This document shows, piece by piece, positions 45,308 through 52,654 of a stretch of 62,094 nucleotides of DNA. This stretch comes from Arsenicitalea aurantiaca (GTDB lineage: Bacteria; Pseudomonadota; Alphaproteobacteria; Rhizobiales; Devosiaceae): positions 1,284-63,377 of the forward strand of contig NZ_RZNJ01000009.1 of NCBI RefSeq assembly GCF_003994485.1, written 5' to 3'. A model generated the notes under the pieces. It worked only from the letters and a program-made list of their open reading frames with translations. It was not told the DNA's origin and ran no database searches. A program made the translations under genes and the position numbers. Every line of letters starts with the position of its first letter. The first letter of the stretch is position 1.

Positions 45308-46534
45308 TCATTGCCCACCATTGAGAAGCTGCCATGCAAGGCTGTTCATGACGCGCGGCCGGTAGCTGCCATCGATTGCGGGCGGTTCGCTATTGGGCGT
45401 CGTTGAAATATAGAGCTCGGCCGCTTCGTTTTCGCTCAATGCGACGAACGCCGAGAGCGCGTCTGCGGGGAATTCGAAGCAGGGCCCGCCGACGCAGGGT
45501 TCGGAGAGGCGCGTGGCCTCGAAAGCCGTCGTCTGGTCGCGCCAGTCGGGCTGGTCGAACCGGGTCCAGGCCATGCCTTCGGCCGCGGGGGCATCGGGAA
45601 CGTAGAGCCGCACGGTCGGATCGCCCAGCGCGCTCTGCGCAGTCTGGCCAAACGTCATCAGCCGCAATCGGCCCTCGGGGCCAATGGCGAGGGCATAGTG
45701 AAGGGTGCCGTGTCCTTCCAGCGAACGCCAGATGGGTCCATCGATGACTGGCAGTGATGGACCCCCGCTTGCCGGGGTGAGCTGGGACGTCAGCCAGTCG
45801 TTCTGCAGCACCAGGGGCCGCACGAAATAGCCATGGGTTTCCGCAAGCACTTCGAACTGCACCGCGCTCACGGTGGAGCGCCCGGTGCTCTGGAGCCCGA
45901 AGATGACGTTCATCACGTTGGGCTCCGTCAATCCGAGCATGGTAAATCCGAACGCGAAATCGGAATCGGAGCCCAGAAGCCCGGTATCGGGGATTTCGCT
46001 TGCGGCGTATTCGCGTTGCCGCGCGGCGAAGGTCTGGAAATTCTCGCCATAAAGCTGCTGGAGGTAGATATCGTAGCGCTGCGCAGCCTCCACCTGGTCG
46101 GGCGTCATCGCGACATGGTCGAGATCGTTCGGATCAAGCGATGCGAAATGGAAGGCATAGAGCAGGCCCTGGAAGATCTTTTCATTGGCGCGCCCCTTGG
46201 CCGCGGCGATGAAAAGATGGGCGGCCTGGGTGCACCCCACCTGCTGGGCCTGCGCAGCGGCGCGCGCATCGAGACCTGCCAGCCAGGCTTCGTACTCGTC
46301 GTCAGGCAGGCGGCCATCGCCGTTGAGCCGATGCTGCGTCGTGCCATCCAGCGCTTCGAAGGCGGCGCGGCGCACTTCGTACCGCTCGACATATTTGAGC
46401 GCGGCGCACGCATCGTCGATCGCCATCGCGGTCTTGAAAGTGACGTAGTCATCTTCGGGCGCAGCCGCCGCCGGCCCGGCGATAGCGATGATAGAGGCCA
46501 CAAGGAGAGGGCGGAGGGCAGGGGGCAGCTTCAC
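45308..46534 (-). CDS. Exported protein of unknown function, paralogue A
   Basis: 408 residues with a Sec signal peptide (PLLVASIIAIAGPAAAA). Cysteines lie in DDACAAL, VGCTQAAH and the pair SEPCVGGPCFEF near the C-terminus, in the same relative positions as in the downstream gene. The block YLQQLYGENFQTFAARQ also matches it. The GTG start has GGAG six bases upstream and opens directly into the signal peptide. No known domain was recognised. It is divergent from the histidine kinase gene. Confidence 0.75.
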   Translation of the reverse strand: MKLPPALRPLLVASIIAIAGPAAAAPEDDYVTFKTAMAIDDACAALKYVERYEVRRAAFEALDGTTQHRLNGDGRLPDDEYEAWLAGLDARAAAQAQQVGCTQAAHLFIAAAKGRANEKIFQGLLYAFHFASLDPNDLDHVAMTPDQVEAAQRYDIYLQQLYGENFQTFAARQREYAASEIPDTGLLGSDSDFAFGFTMLGLTEPNVMNVIFGLQSTGRSTVSAVQFEVLAETHGYFVRPLVLQNDWLTSQLTPASGGPSLPVIDGPIWRSLEGHGTLHYALAIGPEGRLRLMTFGQTAQSALGDPTVRLYVPDAPAAEGMAWTRFDQPDWRDQTTAFEATRLSEPCVGGPCFEFPADALSAFVALSENEAAELYISTTPNSEPPAIDGSYRPRVMNSLAWQLLNGGQ

Positions 46535-46695
46535 GATGATCTCCGGGCTGGACCGCTCCTCGCGGAGCCGGCAGGAAATCCTTCGGCCCGCATGGGGCCG
46601 GCGTCGATCACCCGTTCCGGGGAGCATTGCTGCGACAGGGCGTCCTCCAGCGCAGCAGTGGCGCATCCCCGGCGAACTGCGCTAGGGTATGGGCG

Positions 46696-48126
46696 ATGAC
46701 CATGCAAACCGATCGCCCCGCGGCCCGGCCCCTTTCGGGCCTGTCGGCAAAACTGATGACGACGATTGTCGTCGTCATTCTTCTGGTCGAAATCGCGATC
46801 TATCTCCCCTCCGTCGCCAATTTCCGCGCCTCCTGGCTCGATGACCGGCTGCGGGTGGGCGTGGTCGCGGCGCGGGTGCTCGACGCGGTGCCCGACGTGA
46901 TGGCGCTTCCGCGCACGCTCACGGACCGGCTGCTGAATTCCGCCGGCGCAACCGCCATCGTCTATCGGCGCGAAGGCCAGAGCCAGCTGATCGAACTGGC
47001 TGACGCACCGGTGCCGCGCGAGGCGGTGACCGCCGACATGCGCCAGCGTGATCCCCTGACGCTGATCGGGGGCGCGCTCGACACCCTCCTGTTCGGCGGC
47101 GAGCGGACCCTGCGGATCGTCGGCGAGAATGTCGAGGGGGCCGAGGTCAGTCAGGTCGAGGTCCTGATGCCTGAGGCCCCCCTGCGCGCCGAGCTCCTCA
47201 TCTATTCGCGCAACATCCTGATTCTCTCGCTGATCGTCGCCCTGATGACAGCGATCGTCCTCTACGTCTTCGTCAGCGTCATCTTCATCTCGCCGGTACG
47301 GCGGCTGACCAACAACATGATCGCCTTTCGCCAGGCGCCCGAGAATGCAAGCCTGATCATTTCTCCGCAGGCGCGCCGCCGCGACGAGATCGGGGTGATG
47401 GAGCAGGAACTGGCGGCGATGGAGACCGATCTTTTTTCCATGCTGCGCCAGCGCCGCCACCTTGCCGATCTCGGGCTCGCCGTGGCCAAGATCAACCACG
47501 ATCTGCGCAATACGCTGACCTCCGCGCAGCTGCTTTCGGACCAGGTGGCGACGCTCGACGATCCGAAGGTGCAGCGGCTCGCGCCGAGGCTGGTCCTCTC
47601 CATCGACAAGGCGATCGGCTTTGCCCAGTCCGTGCTCGATTATGGCCGCCAGTCCGTGGCGCCCCCGCGGCTTGCGCCCCTGCCGCTGCGGACCCTGATC
47701 GAGGACGCCGCATTCGATGCCGGCCTCGTGGGGCATCCGGGCATCGCGTTTTCCAATGGCGTGCCCGACACGACGACGATCAGCGCCGATCCGGACCAGG
47801 CTGCGCGCATCTTCCTCAACCTGCTCAAGAATGCGCGCGAGGCGATGGAGGCGGCAGCCGGCCGGGTCGAAGCGCCGCGCGTCAGCGTCGATTTCGCGCT
47901 CGAAGGCAATATGGCGGTGATCGGAGTGGTCGATAACGGCCCCGGCCTGCCTCCGCGCGCGCGGGAGAACCTTTTCGTCGCGTTCGAGGGGTCGGCGCGA
48001 GCGGGCGGCACGGGGCTCGGGCTCGCGATCGCCCGTGAACTCGCCGAGGGGCATGGCGGCAAACTCGCCTATATCCCGCTCGAACCGGGCACGCGTTTCG
48101 AGGTCTCGCTGCCCCAGCCCGCGTGA
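46696..48126 (+). CDS. HAMP-domain sensor histidine kinase, orphan
   Basis: 476 residues. A first membrane helix (TTIVVVILLVEIAIYLP) and a second (ILILSLIVALMTAIVLYVFV) enclose a periplasmic sensor domain of about 140 residues. HAMP follows near residue 205. The dimerisation/phospho-acceptor box is AKINHDLRNTLTSAQLL with the histidine near residue 271. The ATPase domain has N box FLNLLKNAREAME, G1 VVDNGPGLPP and G2 GGTGLGLAIA. No response regulator gene is adjacent, so its partner is elsewhere. A signal from the divergent exported proteins is possible but unproven. Confidence 0.9.
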   Translation: MTMQTDRPAARPLSGLSAKLMTTIVVVILLVEIAIYLPSVANFRASWLDDRLRVGVVAARVLDAVPDVMALPRTLTDRLLNSAGATAIVYRREGQSQLIELADAPVPREAVTADMRQRDPLTLIGGALDTLLFGGERTLRIVGENVEGAEVSQVEVLMPEAPLRAELLIYSRNILILSLIVALMTAIVLYVFVSVIFISPVRRLTNNMIAFRQAPENASLIISPQARRRDEIGVMEQELAAMETDLFSMLRQRRHLADLGLAVAKINHDLRNTLTSAQLLSDQVATLDDPKVQRLAPRLVLSIDKAIGFAQSVLDYGRQSVAPPRLAPLPLRTLIEDAAFDAGLVGHPGIAFSNGVPDTTTISADPDQAARIFLNLLKNAREAMEAAAGRVEAPRVSVDFALEGNMAVIGVVDNGPGLPPRARENLFVAFEGSARAGGTGLGLAIARELAEGHGGKLAYIPLEPGTRFEVSLPQPA

Positions 48127-48193
48127 AGCAGGAAGCCCATGCTGCAAGCTTCACAAAACCATCATCTTTTGCGCGGTGCAGGCCGGTCGGCGC

Positions 48194-48222
48194 TTGCAAT
48201 GGCCGGCAAGCCCATGTATGGC
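48194..48222 (+). promoter_or_regulatory. Possible tRNA-Arg promoter
   Basis: TTGCAA and TATGGC are separated by 17 bases, about 65 bases before the tRNA. Both boxes depart from consensus, so this is tentative. Confidence 0.3.
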
Positions 48223-48287
48223 TTCCCCCGCCTGCAGAGAGCGCCCCACGGGCCCTCCGCAAGCCCCGCCGGGTCCCACCCGGCCGC

Positions 48288-48364
48288 GCGCCCGTAGCTC
48301 AGCTGGATAGAGCACCAGACTACGAATCTGGGGGTCAGAGGTTCGAATCCTTTCGGGCGCGCCA
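48288..48364 (+). tRNA. tRNA-Arg (anticodon ACG), CCA encoded
   Basis: A 77-base tRNA including genomic CCA. The acceptor GCGCCCG pairs with CGGGCGC, with the D arm GCTCAGCTGGATAGAGC. The anticodon loop is CTACGAA, with ACG at 48322-48324, and the T arm contains GGTTCGAATCC. It decodes CGU and, after A34 deamination, CGC and CGA. The 3' end is the likely attachment site of the element whose integrase gene ends 18 bases downstream. Confidence 0.95.
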
Positions 48365-48382
48365 TTCAACTTACTGAAATTT

Positions 48383-49468
48383 TTAGACCTTTTTGTTCGC
48401 ACGTGGCGCCGGACGGTCTTCGGTTTGCAGGCGGTTTGCAAATTCTGTGCTCTTTGCGTTCTCGAATTTGGTCATCGCCCCGGTGGCCAGTGTTCTCGTT
48501 CGAGCCAGGTAGCGATCGAGAATGGTTGCCACCGATTTTAGCGAATGCCCGGTGATGGAGGCGATCTCCATATGTGTGCAGCCAGCCTCAGCCAGCATGG
48601 TAACGGCGGTGCCCCGAAGGTCATGGAAATGGAGGCCCTCAATCCCTGCGGCCTTGCTGGCATCGGCCCACCTCGCTTTGAAGTAGTCCGACTTGTAAGA
48701 GAGCCCGGTTTTGGTGCTCAAGATGACCACAGAGGAGCGATCCATGTTGTCGAGCATCCCTCGTAGCGCCGCGGTGCAGGGGATGCTGACTTGCCGCCCT
48801 CCCTTCCCTTGTTTCAGGGTGACAAACTGGCCGTCATAGTTGGGCCAGGTCAGGCGCAGTAGATCTCCTTGGCGCTGACCGGTATGGAGTGCCAGGATCA
48901 GAGCGCGTTGCATCTCGATCGGCGCAACTTTCATGAATGCAGCGACGTGCTCGGGCAGCCAAATCATGTCCGATCGATTGCTCTTGTGGAGTCGCTTGAA
49001 GCCCGAGACATTGTTGCGGAAAATTCGTCCGTTTTCTATCGCCCAACTGAGCATCGCCGAGATGACCGTCAGGCGGTTATCCGCTTCACGCTCGCCGGAG
49101 TCTCGCGCAACCTTGGCGCGCCAACTCAAAAAATCTTGGCGGACACGGGGGTCCTCGAGTGCCGCGATAGGCATGTCACCGAACGCCGCCTCGGCTTTGG
49201 TCAACATGCGACGATATTCCTTCTGCGTGCTGGACGCACGCTTGGCGAATTCCGGCGAAAGGGTATAGGCCCGGATGAGACCATTGAAGGTCCCATTGAG
49301 GCGTTCCCGCGAGAGCTTTTCTGCTTCTGCGTAGGATAATAGAAATGCAGGAGTTGCTGGCTCGCCCTGAATCCTCCGCCCGGTTGCGCGGTGATAATAG
49401 TAGGTGGCGGTTGAGCCGTCACTTAGCGTCTTGCGAACTGTATTGATCCCACGAAGTCTAGTTCTCAC
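48383..49468 (-). CDS. Tyrosine-type site-specific integrase
   Basis: A phage/ICE-type recombinase of about 361 residues. An N-terminal SAM-like core-binding domain (about 70-160) precedes the catalytic domain. Catalytic residues are Arg in LHTGQRQGDLLRL, His and Arg in FHDLRGTAV, the second His in ITGHSLKSVA, and Tyr in LDRYLAR. The start is placed at a GTG with GGAGG ten bases upstream; an ATG 54 bases earlier would overlap the upstream gene by 65 bases and lacks a ribosome binding site. It points at the tRNA-Arg 3' end. Confidence 0.88.
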   Translation of the reverse strand: MRTRLRGINTVRKTLSDGSTATYYYHRATGRRIQGEPATPAFLLSYAEAEKLSRERLNGTFNGLIRAYTLSPEFAKRASSTQKEYRRMLTKAEAAFGDMPIAALEDPRVRQDFLSWRAKVARDSGEREADNRLTVISAMLSWAIENGRIFRNNVSGFKRLHKSNRSDMIWLPEHVAAFMKVAPIEMQRALILALHTGQRQGDLLRLTWPNYDGQFVTLKQGKGGRQVSIPCTAALRGMLDNMDRSSVVILSTKTGLSYKSDYFKARWADASKAAGIEGLHFHDLRGTAVTMLAEAGCTHMEIASITGHSLKSVATILDRYLARTRTLATGAMTKFENAKSTEFANRLQTEDRPAPRANKKV

Positions 49469-49730
49469 CGCGCTTCTGCCTCCAAATATCGTATGCGCTC
49501 CGAGGAGTCTCTTCTTTGACATCTAACCCACTAAGCTGGTCGATCGCGGCGTCCAGCGCAGCACGGTCCCAGCGCTGAACACTTCCAAGGGGTAGCGATG
49601 CTGGTAGCTGTTTATCGCGCACCAGCTGGCTAAAATACGCCACGCTAACGCCGACGTAGCTCGCGGCTTCCTTGCGGTTCAATACGCGGCGTTCTGAAGT
49701 CGGGAGGGCATGAATGAGTTCGATGATCAT
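49458..49730 (-). CDS. Helix-turn-helix excisionase/AlpA-like protein
   Basis: 90 residues with a MerR/AlpA-type DNA-binding motif (RVLNRKEAASYVGVSVAYFS, then LPASLPLGSVQRWDRAAL). Small proteins of this kind direct the integrase towards excision or regulate it. It is directly upstream of and overlaps the integrase by 11 bases, so the two are coexpressed. A promoter with a perfect TATAAT lies just upstream. It is divergent from the Cro/CI-like gene. Confidence 0.75.
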   Translation of the reverse strand: MIIELIHALPTSERRVLNRKEAASYVGVSVAYFSQLVRDKQLPASLPLGSVQRWDRAALDAAIDQLSGLDVKEETPRSAYDIWRQKRGEN

Positions 49731-49754
49731 AGGTGCGAGTTCTCCTGCGTCTCT

Positions 49755-49782
49755 ATTATAGCGCTCTCGCAAACGCTTGCAG
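49755..49782 (-). promoter_or_regulatory. Promoter of the excisionase-integrase operon
   Basis: On the minus strand CTGCAA and a perfect TATAAT are separated by 16 bases, about 25 bases before the ATG. It is one of the best -10 boxes in the window. Confidence 0.5.
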
Positions 49783-49926
49783 GAGGGTCGTCCCTCAAAC
49801 GCTGTGCCGTGGTGCTGAGGTGGGGTCGTCAGAAGACGTTGACGCCGGGGGGATGCACGACGTGTCCCCAATTACGTCTCGCTATAGATCAAGCGTGATC
49901 AACAAATCGATGAAAGCGAGACCCGG

Positions 49927-50328
49927 ATGGCCGTGAAGAAGTTCGCCGACACGCCCCTTACGCAGTTTCTGGAGAGACGCATTTTGGAGTTAAAGCCTGT
50001 AAAGACCCAGGCGGAGATCGCTGCCGCTGCAGGCTTTACCAGCCCCAATATGCTGGCGATGATCAAGCTCGGCGATGCCAAGCTCCCGCTGGATCGCGTT
50101 CCGGCCCTTGCGAAGGCTCTAGACGTGGATCCCGCGCGTCTGCTTCAACTCGCCCTCGAGCAAGCAGTCGGTGACACGACCGCTCGGGCACTTCTTGAGG
50201 TCTTCGGACCCATCGTCACGCACAATGAGCTGGGTTGGATCGAGGCCATTCGTGTAGCGTCTGATCATTTAGACCCGCCGCTCACGCGCCGGGGACGCAC
50301 GGCCATTTTAGGGATCTTTGGAAAATGA
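49927..50328 (+). CDS. Cro/CI-type (XRE) helix-turn-helix regulator
   Basis: 133 residues. The DNA-binding domain covers about residues 25-75 (KTQAEIAAAAGFTSPNMLAM, then LDRVPALAKALDVDPARLL). A second small domain follows (FGPIVTHNELGWIEAIRVAS, then a basic TRRGRT segment). It lies divergently from the excisionase-integrase operon, a normal place for the repressor of an integrative element. The stop overlaps the next start by four bases. Confidence 0.82.
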   Translation: MAVKKFADTPLTQFLERRILELKPVKTQAEIAAAAGFTSPNMLAMIKLGDAKLPLDRVPALAKALDVDPARLLQLALEQAVGDTTARALLEVFGPIVTHNELGWIEAIRVASDHLDPPLTRRGRTAILGIFGK

Positions 50329-50519
50329 GCCGTCAGTCGCGAACATTGGGACCTGTTCTCCTGAGCCCCAACGAGATGTTCTGGCTCGACGTAATCAGGA
50401 TGTCCTCAGGATACTCCGACCCTGCGCCCACCTTGTGGCGCACACAACGGTTGCGCCAGCTTTTTTCAGATCGCTTTAGGACCAGGGGGTCGGACCACGA
50501 TGACGAGGCTGGCGCCTAA
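50325..50519 (+). CDS. Small protein repeating the C-terminal domain of the upstream regulator
   Basis: 64 residues, coupled to the regulator by ATGA. The segment LGPVLLSPNEMFWLDVIRMS aligns with FGPIVTHNELGWIEAIRVAS of the upstream protein, and both continue with an SxxxDP/SDP stretch and a basic end. It therefore looks like a stand-alone copy of that domain without the DNA-binding part, and could bind or modulate the regulator (inference). I do not know this family. Confidence 0.65.
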   Translation: MSRQSRTLGPVLLSPNEMFWLDVIRMSSGYSDPAPTLWRTQRLRQLFSDRFRTRGSDHDDEAGA

Positions 50520-50574
50520 GACGTTGCCCAACGTTCTCCGACGATAATCCAGGTTCGCCTTGCCATGAAGAATT

Positions 50575-50609
50575 ACCCGGAGGGGCGGTTGGCGCCTCAC
50601 CCTCCGGGT
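50575..50609 (+). terminator. Ten-base-pair hairpin downstream of the regulator pair
   Basis: ACCCGGAGGG and CCCTCCGGGT pair perfectly over a 15-base loop in the gap before the nuclease gene. There is no T-run, so this may be a structured element other than a terminator. Confidence 0.4.
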
Positions 50610-50736
50610 CATATTCAACAGCTAGGAAAAGGAGGTCGGGCGAAAGTCCGGTCCCCACTCCATAAAGCAATATAAATCCTTGGTCACTTGCTGCCAAGGG
50701 TTTCGCCGACAACCCTGCCAGCGATCAGGAAAATCC

Positions 50737-51147
50737 ATAAAGACCGCCATCGTTCCGCTCGTGCTCTGGGCACTGACCGCGAGCACAGCTGTCGCCCAGC
50801 AACCTGTGCTCGAGAAGTGCGTGCCTGGGCAGAAGCGGAGCGCGATGGAGACCTGCATCGTCGACGGAGACACGTTGTGGGTCGACGGAGAGATGATCCG
50901 CCTCAAGGGCAGTGACACGCCAGAGCCGCAGACCAGTATCTTTGGCGGCCGTGCCGAGGTCGAGCTGGCGCACCGGGCGAGCGATCGGCTGATGGAGAGT
51001 CTCAACACCTACAACTGGACGATCGAGCGCCCCGGCTACGACAACCCCTCGCGCCGGCGGACATTGGCACGCTTCCATATCGGCAACACCACCGCCAGTC
51101 AGATGCTGATCGATAAAGGTCTTGCCCCGGACCTTGCCGGATGGTGA
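50737..51147 (+). CDS. Exported thermonuclease-like protein with an ATA in place of the start codon
   Basis: About 136 residues of the staphylococcal-nuclease fold. Active-site segments are CIVDGDTLWVDGEMIRLKGS followed by DTPEPQ, with the metal-binding Asp, first catalytic Arg and Glu. A later Arg lies in SRRRTLARF. The N-terminus (TAIVPLVLWALTASTAVAQ) is a signal peptide. AGGA sits six bases before an ATA codon exactly where the signal peptide should begin, so the original ATG seems mutated. A TTG at 50680 would give a longer protein with a poor leader. It may be weakly expressed or silent. Confidence 0.6.
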   Translation: MKTAIVPLVLWALTASTAVAQQPVLEKCVPGQKRSAMETCIVDGDTLWVDGEMIRLKGSDTPEPQTSIFGGRAEVELAHRASDRLMESLNTYNWTIERPGYDNPSRRRTLARFHIGNTTASQMLIDKGLAPDLAGW

Positions 51148-51196
51148 AGAGTGGTGGTGTGTTCGGTGACGGACAAGAGAACCCGCGATGCGGAGA

Positions 51197-52654
51197 TCAA
51201 TCCTGCTCGCCTGCCAGCTCCTGACTCACGCTTCGGAACTGCTCTAGGGCTGCCTCCAGGTTTTCGACGATCTCCGCCGAAAGCACATCCGGTGCCGGCA
51301 GGCTGTCGATGTCCTCGAGGCTGTCGTCCTTCAGCCAGAAGATGTCCAGGTTCAGTTTGTCCCGTTGGGCGAGTTCTTCGTAGCTGAAGCGCCGGAAGCG
51401 TTCGGTTTCCTTGCGTTCATAATAGCAGCGGACGAAGTCGTCGAAGTCGGTGTTGGTCAGCCGCTTCGTCTTCAACGTCTTATGGACGTTCGTCCGATAG
51501 TCATAGACCCAGAGCGCCTTCGTCTGGGCCTCGCGCGAGGCGGGGCGCTTGTCGAAGAACAGGACGTTCGCCTTCACGCCGGGGCTATACCAGATGCCCG
51601 TCGGCAGGCGCAGAAGGGTGTGGAAGTTGAACCCTTCCAAAAGCCGCTTGCGGATGCCCTCACCGGCCCGCCCAGCCTCGAACAGCACGTTATCGGGCAA
51701 CACGACGCCTGCGCGGCCGTTCGCCTCCAGGATCGTCATGATGTGCTGGAGGAAGTTGAACTGCTTGTTCGAGGTGGTGAACTTGAAGTCCTCGCGCTCG
51801 TAGTCCTCGCGCTCGTAGTTCTCGCGCTCGGTCGAGACCGTGCCGTCCTCGCCGACCACCTTGTAACTCGACTTCTTGCCGAACGGCGGGTTCGTCAGCA
51901 CGACCTTGAAGCGGCCTCCGCCATCGTTCGCCAGCGCGTCGCCTTGCACCACGGGGCTTCCTCCGTTGCCGATGCCGTGAAGATAGAGGTTCATCGCGCA
52001 AAGGCGGACCACCTCGTCCACGATATCCACGCCCGTGAATGAGGTATGGCGCAGGGCGCGCAGCTTCTCGCGGTCCTGGGTCTGGGTCTTCATGTGGTCA
52101 TAGGCCGCGAGCAGGAACCCCCCCGTGCCGCACGCCGGGTCACAGACCGTCTCGCCGATCTGGGGGTCGACGCATTTGACGATGGCTTCGATCACCGGGC
52201 GCGGGGTGAAATACTGCCCGGCACCCGACTTCACCTCGGAGGCGTTGCGCTCCAGAAGTCCTTCGTAGATCTCGCCCTTCACATCGACCTGCAGCCCGAT
52301 CCAAGGGCCTTCCTTGTCGATCAGGCTGACGACGCGCTTCAGCTTCGCCGGGTCGGACAGCTTGTTCTGTGCCTTGCGGAAGATCGTGCCGATCAGCCCG
52401 CCTTCGCGGCCCAGCGCCTCCAGCGTGTGACGATACTGCAGCTCCAGCGCGTCGCCGTCCTGGTTTGCGATCTGCGCCCAGCTCCAGTGCGGCGGGATGG
52501 CCGATGTCTCGCCTAGCAGGTCTTCGCGCTCCTGGTCCATCTTCAGGAACAGGAGGTAGGTGATCTGCTCAATATAGTCGCCATAGGACACCCCTTGGTC
52601 ACGCAGAACATGGGCATAGTTCCAGACCTTGGAGACAAGCTGTTCGTTGCTCAT
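51197..52654 (-). CDS. hsdM: Type I restriction-modification methyltransferase subunit HsdM
   Basis: 485-residue N6-adenine methyltransferase. The N-terminal helical domain (about 1-140) is followed by the methyltransferase fold: AdoMet motif VCDPACGTGGFLLAA and catalytic NPPFGKKSS. A charged stretch of repeats (ERENYEREDYEREDF) follows the catalytic loop. The ATG overlaps the hsdS stop by four bases, so it is the last gene of the hsdR-hsdS-hsdM operon, an unusual order with M last. Confidence 0.93.
   Translation of the reverse strand: MSNEQLVSKVWNYAHVLRDQGVSYGDYIEQITYLLFLKMDQEREDLLGETSAIPPHWSWAQIANQDGDALELQYRHTLEALGREGGLIGTIFRKAQNKLSDPAKLKRVVSLIDKEGPWIGLQVDVKGEIYEGLLERNASEVKSGAGQYFTPRPVIEAIVKCVDPQIGETVCDPACGTGGFLLAAYDHMKTQTQDREKLRALRHTSFTGVDIVDEVVRLCAMNLYLHGIGNGGSPVVQGDALANDGGGRFKVVLTNPPFGKKSSYKVVGEDGTVSTERENYEREDYEREDFKFTTSNKQFNFLQHIMTILEANGRAGVVLPDNVLFEAGRAGEGIRKRLLEGFNFHTLLRLPTGIWYSPGVKANVLFFDKRPASREAQTKALWVYDYRTNVHKTLKTKRLTNTDFDDFVRCYYERKETERFRRFSYEELAQRDKLNLDIFWLKDDSLEDIDSLPAPDVLSAEIVENLEAALEQFRSVSQELAGEQD

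Noticed and set aside
48151-48441. Open frame on the minus strand across the tRNA-Arg gene
   Set aside because: The peptide ERIRTSDPQIRSLVLYPAEL is the well-known false translation of a tRNA antisense strand.
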